The notes below the pieces were generated by a model. The model made no database searches, was not told the origin of the DNA, and saw only the letters and a list, made by a program, of their open reading frames with translations. A program made the position numbers and the translations under genes. A stretch of 64,000 bases of DNA from Utricularia gibba (lineage: Eukaryota; Streptophyta; Magnoliopsida; Lamiales; Lentibulariaceae). The DNA is taken from contig CM007992.1 of NCBI GenBank assembly GCA_002189035.1, positions 2,294,001 through 2,358,000 of the forward strand, written 5' to 3'. Position 1 is the stretch's first letter, and each line of letters begins with the position of its first letter. Of the stretch, positions 1 through 12,560 are shown piece by piece.

Positions 1-1241
1 GAGTGGTTGTGAAGGGGGAGGGGATGGATCCTTTGAATTTATGCCAACGGATTCAGAAGAGAAGCGGCCGGAAAGCCGAAGTTATATCTCCAGTACCCAA
101 ACCGCCGCCTCAGAGCAAGCCGGATGAGACTAAAGCCTCCTCGAAACAAGAAAACACAAAGCAGGTACCTCATGAAATTTCAAATCTTGGCAATGTGAAA
201 TGGAAAACAGGGGACTTGTACAACATCAATGATCCTTAGTCTACTTCTTAGGGAAAAAATGAGTAGAGATTTTGACTGATTTGGTGGATAACTAGATTGT
301 GTTTTATTGTTCTTATGCTTCTCATGAGATTTATGCCCTGAAAACCCCCACTTTGTCAAGGTTAGTATGTTTCTATATGAATGCATGATAGTCTCGGGTT
401 CCATGAAAGTAACACTGGAGCAGAATTAAGGAAGGAGCCGTATGGGGACACTGACGGATGAGTTTCAGCATTTAGCAAAGAAATGGTAGTTCGATTCTGC
501 TGCATTCAATTATGAATGTCCCAACTATTGGCCCTCACTTTTCTATCAGTATACATTGCCCGTTGAAACAATTTGTAGAAGCTGAAGGTGATGTGGTCTA
601 TAGGATTGCAAGGATGACTCGTCTTCCATGTTGGGTCATATTCGCTGCCTCCTGTGGACCATAAGCATTATCTGCTTTTACTCGCCTAGTGACATGCTTT
701 TGGCTGATGCATCCTAGTGTAATGCGTTCATTGTTTGAATCTTGGTTTCATCATAGGAGACTCCATCCGCTGCAACCGCAGTGTTGAAAGTCAGAATGCA
801 TTGTGAAGCGTGTGCTCAAGCATTGCAGAAGAGGATTGGAAAAATCAAAGGTAGCTCTGTTTTATCTTTAACCACTATAAACTTTTCGAACTGAACCGCG
901 GGTGCATTCGATTTGCAGGGGTGGAGTCCGTGGCGACCGATACCAGTAAGGATCAAGTGACTGTGAAAAGTGTCCTGGAGAATGAGAAGCTGCTGACTGA
1001 AGTGTATAAGCGAACAGGGAAGCAGGCGACGATCGAGAAGGCGGAGGACAAGGACAAGAAGAAAGAAGAAGAGAAAAGGGGTGACGAGAAGCAAGAAGAG
1101 GAGAAGAAAACTGATGCAAAGAAAGCTGAAACGATCTCTCCATCAAAATGCTACTCGGAGGCTGATGGCACTGCAGCTGCTTACACCTATGCACCTCAGT
1201 ACTTCAGTGATGAGAATCCGAATGCTTGTGCGGTAATGTGA
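1..1241 (+). CDS. Heavy-metal-associated isoprenylated plant protein (HIPP), 5' partial
   Basis: Three exons are visible: 1-164 (cut by the window edge; frame starts at base 3), 757-850 and 919-1241, joined in phase 0 and then phase 1. The 192 visible residues hold the end of a first HMA domain, a complete second HMA domain with the metal-binding motif MHCEAC (Cys70 and Cys73 of the visible protein), a Lys/Glu-rich charged linker (about residues 113-142) and the C-terminal tetrapeptide CAVM, a CaaX prenylation box. Two HMA domains plus a CaaX end define the HIPP family, which in other plants binds metals such as Cd, Cu or Zn and is membrane-anchored by farnesylation. CaaX ending in Met favours farnesyl over geranylgeranyl. 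The metal-binding end of HMA1 lies outside the window. Which HIPP member this is cannot be told from sequence alone. Confidence 0.93.
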
Positions 1242-4200
1242 TGAAGTTTCTCGGTATGAGATGCAATGCATATATATGATATGTATGCCCAGTAGTGTAT
1301 TTGTAAGAACTGAATAATAGCTTTTGTTTCTTTGATGTCAATCCATTACTTTTGAAGTTGTTAAATGTCTGATAATAATTTATATATATATATATATGTT
1401 AGGACGAGACTCACAACCACTTTTACATAATAAATTCATATAATTTAAATTTTTAAATAAAATACTAAAACATAAAAAGGATAAGAAGCTAACAATAAAA
1501 ATTAACATAGAGTTTTTATATTTGTATAATTTAACGAAAAACATTTTTTAAGAAGTGATCTTGAAAAAATACAAGTTAGGTTTTCTTTTGCAGATAGTTT
1601 ATTATTTTCTAAAATCGTTTCTAAATGTTTAAGCTTTTTAAAATATAATTTAATTATATTTAATAATAAAAAAAATTTTAATATTTTTTTATAAACAATA
1701 TGTTTCAAAAAATAATATAAGGATTGGACGAAACACGCCGCTTCCGTAACAGCAAAGCAATTTGGATCCCGTTTTTGTGTTGCCAACGTCCACCGTCCAC
1801 GGCCACCGCCCACGCCGGCACCTTTTCCTTCAACGGCGACCAAAGAGCAGAATGGCAGTAAGATTGTGTTTCGTGTGTTCTGGATTTCAGGGATTTCTTG
1901 AAGGAGGGGAGATGGTTAGGGATTTGGATTGTATGTTGTCTCATCAAGCATTTGCGTAGAATTATGCGAATCAATGGATATCATACTTTTAACATATAGA
2001 TTCAGGCTCCATCGTCCTATGAGTTTGTGCCTAGATTTTCATATATACTTTCTACCTATAAAAAAATGTGACTTTCTATAAATCATGAAACCTTTGATTT
2101 TTATATATTATTATAATAAAAATTATAATAATAATAATAAAATTTTAGAAAATAAATATCATATTTGTGGTCTTACTCTGAATTTTTAGAACGATATTGA
2201 AATTGAAATTATGATTTTTTTCTGATTCTCGGATTGATTTAACTTTGGCAAATGAATCAATACCTATTGTGATATGTAATGGGTTGAACCCAGAGAATAT
2301 ATTGGCATTAGATCCAAATCCCATTAGTCTTACAGTTTGAAGTGTAATTATAATATTACACATATATTATTATTTCATGTCAATTGATCTATAACCATAT
2401 AATGATGATAGTTGATTCTTCAATTCATCAAATAATATGACTTTCAAAGATTATAATAATGATTGGAGGTTAATGATATGTGTGATATACGTTATGATAT
2501 TTTTAAATATTTCAATCGAAGAAAATTTTTGGGATAGATGGAAAATTAATCTTCATCAAAGGAAACTTTATATGAAATGATTTGTGTTTCTAATCTTCTT
2601 AACTAGATGAAAAAAAAAGAATGATTGAAGGTAAAAAAATGTAAAAATTAAGAAAACCATACTTCAAAATGTAAAATATAAAAATACAGAAAACAAATGC
2701 TTGAAGATAAAGAATGAAAGCAAAAAGAATTTTTAAAATAACAGACAATGTTATTTTCATAAATTGAGAAAGATAGTAATTAACATGAAATTATTTTAAT
2801 AATATTATGTTGTTAATCTAAATTTTATATATTTAGAGAAATCATCTATTTATTTCCAAAATGTAATGATAAAATAGAAAAAAACATTTTATTATATTTA
2901 TTTATGCTTATATTTTAAATAATGTATAAAAGAATGCTATGATATATAAGTGCAGTTAAATGGATTCATTGATTCACAGATGGTGTGTGTTAAGGTTATT
3001 TTAATTTATAATATTTAAAGTATATAAATTATTTTTATAAAATTAAAATAAAATAAGTTTTAATCAAAAATTGTATATTCACAAAAAAAAATTAAAATGA
3101 TAACTACAGTGGATGAACGATCATCGAATATTTGAGATAAAGATGAACAAAAATATAAGAAAATGAAGTGAATGTATTATGATTTTGATTAGTTAATTAA
3201 ATGAGTAAATATTTATTATTAAAATTTATGATTAAAAATATTAAAATAAAAAAAAAACAAATAAAACAAACAGCGTACGGGGGATTCACACTCGATTCAT
3301 CGCACCTACGCACTAGGTGCACGAGAATCATCAATTGCAACAAATCAATGATACCCAGAAAGAATGTTTATTAGAAAAATATTTATGTATATTTAGAAAT
3401 AAAATAGAATAACAAAATCACATAAAAATATTTTTTTATTATTTTTTTAATTTAGATAATGATCATGTTTATAACAATATTCACACAATGGTCACTTTTG
3501 TCATATACAAGTGACACTGCGATCATTTATCTAAAAGATCTCATGCATTATCTGATATTTTTCTTGAAAATGAGGAGGAGAGCGATGAAAACATGCAATC
3601 TATCTCTTCATTCGACTTTTTACAGCTACAAATGCCAGAAGAAGGGGAGAAAGAAAGTGATTTTCTTGGTCATTCAAATGCATGAATGGAAGGTAGAGAA
3701 ACACCTCCAATGTTCTTGGGTTTTTGAGTTCATTTTATCTTGACAACCTTTCCCGTTCAAATTTCTATATTGGATGTGTAAGCACTCCTAATTTAAATGT
3801 TGTGTGAGGCCCTAATTTTTGAGTTCTTGATCACCTTCCTCAAAATGCCTCAAAAGTCATATGATGGTACAGAAATCATAATAAAAATAGTCATATGATG
3901 GTAATTGATAGATTTAATACAAATTTCAGTATTTGATCTTTAATGATGGCATGTATATATATAAAAAAAGATATTTGTGAGAAATGTTTATTGTTATGAT
4001 ATATTTATTTTCAATATGGATTAGAGTTGTGTTAACTTGTGGGAGTTGTAAGCTTTTACTCATGTTCTTTCATTTTTCTTGCTTGGTGTTATCAATTTAT
4101 TTATTATAAAATTCTTTAAGGTCTTTTTTTTGTAAACAATACAAGGCTTTTATATGAAATTACTAAATTTTGAAAAATTGATAAATGAAATTGTGAGCTC

Positions 4201-4671
4201 AGTTAAATTGAAAAATTTTATAATGGATATTAATCTTGCATTACTTTAAAAAAAATACGTCTGTTTTGTTTGTGATTAAATTTTTATGTGATTTTGATAT
4301 AAAACTTAGGTAAATTTATCTAAAACTCTCATTCGAAGGTATTTTTTACATATTCACAGTAGTTTTGAAAGTTTATGCTTAGTACTTAAGCCATATTTTC
4401 CTTTGAAGAATGGCATTTGCAGGGTGGATTGATTTTAATATCTCAGTTTTCAATACCTCCAGAATTTTCCCTAGCAGCATTTGGATGAATTCTTTTGATC
4501 AGCATGCATATTTTGTACTTAAGAGGGGAAATATTTTGACAACCACACATATTAGAAAGAATATATTGATAAATAAGTATAGAAAATATTTAACATTCAT
4601 ACAATTTAAACATTATATTAAATGGATATTATTGTAAAACCCAAATCCAAACACTTCCTTATGTTTGTGTG
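1242..4671. other. AT-rich intergenic region without a recognisable gene
   Basis: After the HIPP 3' UTR (a TA dinucleotide run lies at about 1380-1397) the sequence is strongly AT-rich with only short random reading frames. I see no conserved domain. The one compositional break is the GC-richer patch at 1722-1960, listed separately. Reading frames at 3459-3743 and 4410-4637 have low complexity and match nothing I know. Confidence 0.5.
1722..1960. other. GC-richer island in AT-rich DNA, possible gene remnant
   Basis: About 240 bases with near-normal GC sit abruptly inside very AT-rich DNA. The plus strand reads like a 5' UTR and first exon (CCACCG/GGCCAC-rich stretch followed by an ATG at about 1853), but the frame closes after about 35 codons and no domain is visible. 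It may be a fragment of a gene carried here by duplication or a transposon. No function can be assigned. Confidence 0.25.
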
Positions 4672-4935
4672 TTAAAGAATAAGCCACGGACCCAAAACCC
4701 AAGTGACGAAGATAAGCCACCGTGCCGACGCAATGACGCCGTTGTTGCAGTTACTCGTGACGACACCGTGGGCAACCCCACCGGGAATTATCCTGCCTCT
4801 GCTAACGCTTCCACTTCGACTTCCACTTCCAACGCCACCACCGCCACGGCCGCCCCTCGCTCCGGCGGAGTAGGAGGCGGCGAGAAGTAGGAATAGAAGG
4901 AATACGCATTTGAGACTCGTCGACATCGTCATCAT
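4672..4935 (-). CDS. Small secreted Gly/Ser-rich protein (unrecognised)
   Basis: An 87-residue frame starts with MMTMSTSLKC and a strong hydrophobic core (VFLLFLLLAASYS), a typical signal peptide with likely cleavage after about residue 24-26. A Gly/Arg/Ser-rich stretch follows (RGGRGGGGVGSGSRSGSVSR), then a Cys-poor middle and a hydrophobic C-terminus (ARWLIFVTWVLGPWLIL). A hydrophobic tail after a signal peptide could mean GPI anchoring or a membrane segment. The frame is GC-rich against AT-rich flanks, and a TATA-like element lies 61-72 bases upstream on the same strand, which supports a real gene. I do not recognise the family; glycine-rich cell-wall or peptide-precursor proteins are possibilities. 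Without transcripts the reading frame stays a prediction. Confidence 0.55.
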   Translation of the reverse strand: MMTMSTSLKCVFLLFLLLAASYSAGARGGRGGGGVGSGSRSGSVSRGRIIPGGVAHGVVTSNCNNGVIASARWLIFVTWVLGPWLIL

Positions 4936-4995
4936 CTTTCCAAAGGGTGGCTGAGCCTGGAAGGAAGAAAGCTTTTATTCTTGAGTTCTACGCGT

Positions 4996-5007
4996 TATAT
5001 AATATAA
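4996..5007 (-). promoter_or_regulatory. TATA-like box of the small secreted protein gene
   Basis: Read on the minus strand the site is TTATATTATATAA, 61-72 bases before the ATG at 4935. That is a plausible distance for a plant core promoter with a short leader. The surroundings are AT-rich, so chance occurrence is possible. Confidence 0.35.
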
Positions 5008-5449
5008 GATCACGGCTTTCTTTTTCTTTTTTTATTTCATTTTTTCCATTTTGTAGTTCTTTTCTTGCGAGGATTTGCCGTGTGGGCATCTCCTTTGTTG
5101 AATAATATTAGCTAACACGTTCAGGAAGATTCGCGAGTGATTAGACCTTCTCCGTTTCCCAGAAACTACAAATTTAAAATGTACTTGTGTGACTTCATAT
5201 CTCAATTTACCCTCAAGAAAACACAAAAAAACACCTGCAATCCATATGATTCTTTTTGTTTATCTGTGATCTTTCTTATTGGAATATTTTATTAATTATA
5301 TCAATAGGTATAGAGGTTAGTGTTTTTATCAATTAAAATATTGCTTGATATTTTATAAGTGTAGTTGTACATAGCATGATGAATGAAAAAGTCTCCAGGA
5401 CCTATTTGTAAAAGTAATGAATTGGTAGGTTTTGATTTCATTTCAGGAT

Positions 5450-5790
5450 ATGACTCCCCTGCTTTTTTTTAATTGTCTTGTGATGGGTAAAGAAGAAGAG
5501 GGAATTTGAGTTTCGCATGATAAGGCTTCTTTGTTGACTCGGAGTCAATGACTCCCATGGAGGTTCCCAGCGCCCCACTTTTGAAAAGACTTTGCAGTCT
5601 TTTTGATGACCTGGGCGAGAGAGTACAATTCCCTGGTGCAAAGGATTGAATTTCTCTGAAATCCATCCATCAAAATAGAAATTGAGGGGCGAGTATGCCC
5701 TATCCATATCAGCTTACAGGAGAAGCAAGGTGTCGCGGGATGAAGATGACTCTGCCAGATCAAGGCATATCCGATAAGTTTATATTGTTG
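5450..5790 (-). pseudogene. Unrecognised gene-like remnant
   Basis: This stretch has balanced composition between AT-rich flanks. On the minus strand overlapping short frames occur in two phases (5438-5707 and 5545-5826), as expected of a frameshifted exon, but none matches a family I know. Its upstream end contains a segment that recurs at 6902-6974. I treat it as a decayed gene or TE fragment of unknown identity. Confidence 0.25.
5721..5786. repeat. Direct repeat, copy 1
   Basis: The segment starting AGAAGCAAGGTGTCGCGGGA is found again, diverged, at 6902-6974. Shared landmarks are GAAGCAAGGTGT, GGGATGAAGATGAC and CATATCCGATA, in the same order and orientation. The two copies are separated by about 1.1 kb of AT-rich DNA. 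Confidence 0.6.
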
Positions 5791-6897
5791 GAATAAAGAT
5801 ATTAGAGAAAGGAATGACAATTTCATATTGATAGTTGAAAGTCATTTTAATTAATTTATATGAAAAATCAATATATTAACTTTGATGTATTTGAGAGTGA
5901 GTTAAGACTCGTATGCATGTAGAATTTTAATTTGTTTAATCGAATTGAGGTTCTGGAATGCCTCAAAACCCAAAAAGACTACGCAAACGAGGGGTGTAAA
6001 CCAACTCCAGCCAGGTCGCTTGCTACAAAGTATCTTCACCAACTCAGTATTGTCCGACTAAGACAAACGAAGAAAAGACCCATGGCATCGCATAGTTGAC
6101 TCCTATGTAGCTTCCTCTGTGATTTTGTAAACCTCCCTTGTCATAATTCATTTGTTATTTACCTTTTTTAACAATTTTTATTGATAATTTATATTAATTA
6201 TCAATAAAAAATTTTTGTTAAAAAAGTAATTAGTTGAATAATACATGTTTTAAATCATTAATCAAAGTATTTTTATGAATTCTTTTAATTAATATTATTC
6301 ATGATTTATATTTATATATGCAAATATAATGAGTAGTTTGATCAATATATTAAGATATAATTGGAATGTAAAACGCAAAATGATATTATTTGAATACAAA
6401 TTTATATTTTTTGTTTTAAAATAATATTTAAATAGAATACATGATATCTAAAGTAATTTGAATAAAAATTAATTTTAAAAAATTATAAATATCATTAGAT
6501 ATCAATTCATTAAATAAGTTATAAATAAAATAAAATTAATTATAAAATTGTTATTAATGTTATAAAATATAAATAATTAATATTGATAATTTTAATTAGT
6601 ATAATATACATATTTTCATATAAAACACTAAAATATAATTTATTGAATGTTATTTGTATTTGTTTATTTTTTTTTTAAAAAAATGAAAATACAATACATA
6701 CTTTGTATTTGTACATTTTAAAATAAAAAAAATTATAATACATATATAAATATAAGTCATGAATAAAAATAATTAAAAGAATTTATAAAAATCGTATTTG
6801 ATAAATGATTTTCAAATATGTGTTATTCAAGTAATTAATTTTTGGTAGAGTGTTATTTAACTAATAAACTCCAAGTAGGCCCTCTCCAAATGATCTT
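5791..6897. other. AT-rich spacer between two direct repeats
   Basis: No coding potential is visible. A short balanced-composition patch at about 5940-6140 could be another gene scrap but has no readable frame; the rest is extremely AT-rich. The spacer may be DNA inserted into, or duplicated together with, the flanking repeat. Confidence 0.4.
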
Positions 6898-6901
6898 ACA
6901 C

Positions 6902-6974
6902 GGAAAGCAAGGTGTTGCGGGATGAAGATGACATTGATTTTAATAGGTCAATACATATCCGATACGGTTATATA
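6902..6974. repeat. Direct repeat, copy 2
   Basis: Second copy of the segment at 5721-5786, recognisable by GGAAAGCAAGGTGTTGCGGG followed by ATGAAGATGAC and CATATCCGATA. It has point differences and a small insertion in the middle. Confidence 0.6.
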
Positions 6975-7094
6975 TCTAATGAATGCCCTCGACAGGGCGG
7001 CCCCATGAACATGGTTTTGTCTCCATCTTAAGCAATGCTTCCAAATGCAGAGAAATTGAAAGGAAAAAGAAAAGCCGTAGTAGGAAATGCCCTG

Positions 7095-7697
7095 TTTAGA
7101 TGTACTTTCAGTTTTTGTTTGACAAAATAGATGATGTTTAAAAATGGTTTCCAAAATAGATAATGTTTGAGTTTTGGTTTACAAAATAAATGAGTTTCGA
7201 AATTTTATAAAAACGATTTATCTAATTATTGTTAAAAATTATTAAATAAATAACTATATATTATTTTCATAATATTTCAAAATAATGTATGCTATTTAAT
7301 ATATATTTAAAAAAATTGCTAATACAAATAAGTTAATATTACTATAAATTCCTTATAAATAATTACATATATTTAATTTAGAAAATAAAAAAAATAATCA
7401 AGTTATTATATATAAACCATTTGTTTAAATTTAAATAAATGTAAAAAATTATTTATTTATTTTTAATGATTTGTAATTTAAATTAATTAAATATTAAAGC
7501 ATTATTTAGATATAATCAATTCATAAGATTATTTATTGTCATTTAAATTCATAGAAAATAAATAATTAAATAATTACAATTTAATGTTTTAGTAACATCA
7601 TTTATTTATCAAACCAAAAAACAAACATCATTTATTTCATTAATTATTTCTAAACCTCATCTATTTTGGAAACCAAAACAGAAAAGTGCATCTACAG
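7095..7697. mobile_element. MITE with long imperfect terminal inverted repeats
   Basis: The left end (AGATGTACTTTCAG..., then AAAATAGATGATGTTT) is matched in inverted orientation at the right end (...CATCTATTTTGGAAACC, then AGAAAAGTGCATCTAC). The inverted match extends imperfectly for roughly 100 bases on each side and includes short internal repeats of the type TTTGGTTTACAAAATAAATGA. The interior is AT-rich and non-coding. Size of about 600 bp and long TIRs suggest a MITE, perhaps Mutator-derived. I could not find a convincing target site duplication, so the exact ends are uncertain by several bases. Confidence 0.6.
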
Positions 7698-7929
7698 AAG
7701 CGACTGAGCCGTTCAATTTGGGCAGTTATATAAATAAATTATAATATTTTGAATTAAGTAAAGGAGATAATTTTGTACTTTAGATAAAAAAAACTGCAAA
7801 ACTCATCCTATTTACATTCACATATCATATATCTTATAACCTTAAATCCAAATAAGTTGTACTTGTATACCAAATATGAACTTCCTTTTATATAGTCAAA
7901 ACACATTTATGAAAAATCAAATAAAATAA

Positions 7930-10607
7930 GGGTCATGTTTGGTTTTGGAGCATCATATTTCATTTTTTATGATAATAGTTCATCACGATACAAAATTGTT
8001 ATATTATAACATTGCATTTTAAATATTATTGTATCAGAACATTACGTTTAAAAAATTATTTTATTGAAATATCAAGTTTTAAAAATTCCTCTATTAGAAC
8101 ATTATATTTTAAAAATTACAAAAATAGTGCATCATATTTCAAAAAAATTATAAAATAGTGCATCACCTTTTAATAGTTATAATTTTGGTTTTTTTTAAAA
8201 AAAATTCATTTGATACTAGAAAATAAGAAATCTATCTTGTTTACAAACTATGTGATAGAGCTATATAATAAAAATTATGTAACATATTTCAAAATAAAAT
8301 AAAATTTTATTCAATTTAAAAATATCGTGAGAACTATTTTAATAAAAAAAACTCAAATATGTAGGTCCATTAGTGTTCATCACTAGTTTTGGGACTTAGG
8401 GCAGCCCTTGTACCATTTACAATTAACAAGCTTTACTCAATAGCACCCATCTATCATCGTTAGACCTTAACTTTTGATTACTTTGGTTAGATTTCTAGAA
8501 CCCTTTATCATTATCAAACCTTATATTTCATTGACATTGGTTATATTATTATATCTCTCTATTATCACCCATAATGGAGATACTGGCATGATCTTTTCAA
8601 CATATACCCTTTCATAAACACAAATTTCAAACTTTTGGATAAAAAAAGGCAAAACCATTGGAGGGTATCCACTATCACCATGTTATTTCAGCTCTCAACC
8701 TTTTCTATAAATCATTAAATTGTATAAGATCCATTTTAAAATTATTTTTTAAATAATAAATATATTTTATTTAACTAATATCAAAGCAAAATATGAAATT
8801 TCTATCATTAGATCGAGACTACTTTTTTTCAAGAATATCTATAAAGTGAAGTGATAAGTAATTTTGTGTCATTTATATTTATGACTTTTAGGATTTACTT
8901 ATATAGGTTTTACATACTTTTTATCTTAATTTTCTTATATTTTTAGAAGAATTTTATATTTTTTATTTTACTATGATCTTTTTAGATGAAAAATGTGTTT
9001 TGCGATTTTTCAGAATTATTTTAGCATAATTTGAAGAATTTTCGAGTTGACTTTGATGGAGTCAAAGATTTGATCTATTCGGATGAAGACTCGATCAAAG
9101 ATTATCGGATAAGATAAGATTCGCATCTTATTTTGAAAAATTTATATAAAATCTTAGAAGATCTTGACTGAAGATTTAATATGATTCCATTAATAAAGCC
9201 CGACAAGTCCTTACCATTATATGAAGACCATAACCTGAAGATCAAATGAGAGAGTCATTCAAAGTCAATTTAGGGTTTAGAATCGAATCCAACATGTTTT
9301 AGATTCTTTTCCTTTCTTTTTTCATCAACTTTTGTTGTTTAGAGTCAAGCATGCACGTGTGAGTGCTTGCGATTGAGGATTTGCGGTGAAGTCTTGCTTG
9401 AGCAAGTCTTACGAGTGTGACTGTCTTATTATATTTTTTTAGCATTTAATTTGAGGTTTGATTCTGTTTTTCGCAATGTTTTCTTTTTCAACGTGATCTT
9501 TAGTATCATATAACCCTAAAGAAGTATGAGAAAATCAAAGATTGATGTCAAGCACCTAATGAGAAGAGCTCAATCGGATATCGTTGGTAAGACACATTCT
9601 TTCTAATATGTATGCGAATTGAGAGATGTAGGGATTAGATTTGAATGTGGAGGAAAACATGAGTTATCACAAGAGATGAAATGGCTCTGGTGGCACCCAT
9701 AATTTTATAAAACAAGGGACACCCATAACGATCATTGAGTAGCATTATTTTAGAATAACACCTCTAAAGCTTGCACAAGTAGTTAAGTCTTCAAGGTTTG
9801 TACATACACAAGAACGAGTTTTAAGCAAGTTGGATCTCTGATTCAATACCACTTTTCTTATTGTATTTAAAATCAAATCTTTATTTTGTTTTTAGTCTTT
9901 TTAATCTTTATTTTAAAAAAAATTCCAATAACAATTCTTTATGGATACAATATTATTTTATTACTTCGACGGCTTCTGTACACTTACATTATTATCATCA
10001 TGTAGCTTTCAAGAAAAGTGATATTGTAATTGTCCGATGTCAATTGAATCTTTAGCTAAATTTATTGTTTATTTAATGTAAAAAATTATTTAAAATTCAA
10101 ATCATTGTGAAAATAATGTATTAATTTTATAAAAATGTATATTCAAAATATGTATCATACAAACTTCGTAATTTTTTGAAATGTACTGATTTTTTTAAAA
10201 TTAAAAAACTAAAACTTGCATTTATAAAACGTGATGTATTATTAGCGTAACTTTTTAAAATGTGATACACTAGTAATATAATTTTTGAAACTGTGATGCG
10301 TAATTAGAACATTTTTCAAAACATAGTGTCTAAACAGTAAAATATTTTAAATATGATGTTCTATTTAATTCATTTTTCAAACGTGGTGCACTCTTATATT
10401 AATTTTTAAAACGTGATGAACTATTTTGATATTTTTTGCAATGTGCTGCATTCTTTCATAATTTTTTAAACATGATATATCATTATGGTTAAATTTAAAC
10501 GTGATGCATTACAGGAGCAATTTTTTGTAAGCATGATATATCAAAAATATGATTTTACCATAAAATAAACTTAGGTTAGAATCCAACACACTAACCAAAC
10601 GATCTCC
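7930..10607. mobile_element. Non-autonomous DNA transposon with subterminal repeat arrays (PIF/Harbinger-like ends)
   Basis: The left end GGGTCATGTTTGGTT and the reverse complement of the right end GGAGATCGTTTGGTT form a short TIR sharing GTTTGGTT, and each end is flanked by TAA (7927-7929 and 10608-10610), the usual 3-bp target of PIF/Harbinger elements. Just inside both ends are arrays of degenerate 35-40-bp units built around a GTGATGCACTATT-like word: roughly 7 on the left (about 7945-8175) and about 10, inverted, on the right (about 10150-10545). The middle has no intact frame. A segment at about 8850-9800 looks LTR-like (TATA-like TTATATAAAATC at about 9140) and may be a nested insertion, but I could not fix its ends. 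Confidence 0.55.
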
Positions 10608-10610
10608 TAA

Positions 10611-12538
10611 TGAACCCAGGTAACCAACGAACTAAAAATGATCATAGAACCAAACAATTAAAGGCGTTGACCTTTTTGAATTCAAAATGAGGTTCTCCAA
10701 TTCCTTTTGTGATGCTTTTATTTGATCCCCAAGTGCCTTTCGCACGAACATTTCGAAGTTATTTTACAACATAAGACGTTGTTTTTCATAAATCTAAATA
10801 GCAATTGAGCAAAATGGAAGAAGCATAATTTTGAGACACACTACAACTTCTTCATTTGAACTATTCTGTCTGACATAAAAGATCGTTAACCTTTTAGGCA
10901 CATTCCAATAGTCAGCTCTCTTAAATAAAACAAACAGACCAAAAGAGCTTTTTAATACTTTAGGAGAGCTAAAGACCTTTTATGCATTCTGATTTTCATA
11001 ATTGATTTTAAGTCTTGAAAAAAACTAGTGGGACGTAAAAAAAAAAAATAAAGATAGACTTAAAAAGATTAGATAGGTTAAATAATAACTCAAAGGCAAT
11101 TTCTCAGGCTTTTAGAGGTAATATGCTCACACTAGTTCCTATCTTCATCTTCTAAAAAAATTAACTAATACAATAAGACTCACGTGTAACTGAGCTTTTT
11201 CTCTGAATTTTTTATTTTAGATTTACTAATTGTCTTAGATCACCTTACGTGTAGATTTATATCAATTTGCAAGTTACATAATACTAAATCTATCTATTTC
11301 TATTGATCTCTATAAAAAAAAACCTTACATATTAAATTATTCCTAATTCTTTGCTTTACCTGTAAGTTAAGTTTATTTAGTTAGGTGTAATAATTTTTTT
11401 CTTCTCCTAGATACATTTGGTTTCATAAAGAAAAGAATATACAACCTCAATCAAATTACACTCGAAATAAATGAGCACACTCTCTTTTTCCCCTAAGGCA
11501 TAACCCTTACTCAACTATTTATACTAAAAATATGTAAAATATTTTCATAAATGAAAATAAGAGCATATTCATAGTCATAATCCTGAAAAAATATGATAAA
11601 AACAAAAAAAATAAAGTTAAATCTTGAAAATACTAAGCAGTCGATTCTGTTTCCACATTGAACTAATGATTTGGAGCAAAAATTTTGAAACTGAGTTGAT
11701 TTCTTCAATCGGGCAGAGATTTTTTCATTTTCTTCATCTAGTTGTCATTTTCCCCTCTTTAGGAGTATCTGATTTAGTAAAACCCTGCTTCAAACTCCTC
11801 TCCCTAGGGGTTGTAAAGAAAATGTTTCCATTTCTTTTCTTTTTCTTATTCGTCCGCTATCCTTTTTAATGTCTCTCAAATCACCATATTTTCATGTGCT
11901 ACTTGGTATTTCTTTTTTCCAAAATTCTTCCTAACATCTTCTTTCCGTAGCTTCATCCTAGTAGCGATGTATCTTTTACCTCCCTCTATTGTTTATTGCT
12001 GAAATTTCTATCATGCTCTCACATTGTGTTACTCTCCACAAGTGTGAACTGATGTTGGAATTGATTGACCCTTTAATCTTGATGGTAAGAATCAAAAAAT
12101 AAACATTAGATCATGGCATGGACTGAGTCAATGATTTATTTCAATTTTGTGAATAAGAATCTATATTAAGACTACTAAACCCATGAAATTCTTATTAAAA
12201 ATATTAAATTTTAATAGCTAACATATTCATTTCCTTCGTGAAGAAAATTATGTGTCATAGCTCTAGCAAGGAATGACATTTGCAACTCAATTTTACGCAT
12301 ATCTTCATCACTTCATTCACGGTGGATGACGAATTACTCATTGTGATTGCACTCTTCAAATGTGAAGTGAAATGAGGATTGAAAAGGGCACAAGTGAAGT
12401 CACAAGTGTCCTTAATTTCATGAAAAAGTGCAAGAAAGTCATATATGTGTACTTTATTTTCAAGATAAATAAAAGAAATATGAGAAAATATTAAACAAAA
12501 AATATAATTTGTAAAGTAAAACAGAATCACACTGATGC
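10611..12538. other. AT-rich region, no gene seen
   Basis: Short frames only, none conserved. A near-palindromic pair (AGCTCTCTTAAA at about 10916 and TTTAGGAGAGCT at about 10960) and A-rich stretches suggest fragments of small DNA elements. Nothing here can be assigned. Confidence 0.4.
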
Positions 12539-12560
12539 TGATAAGGGCATACGACCCGTG

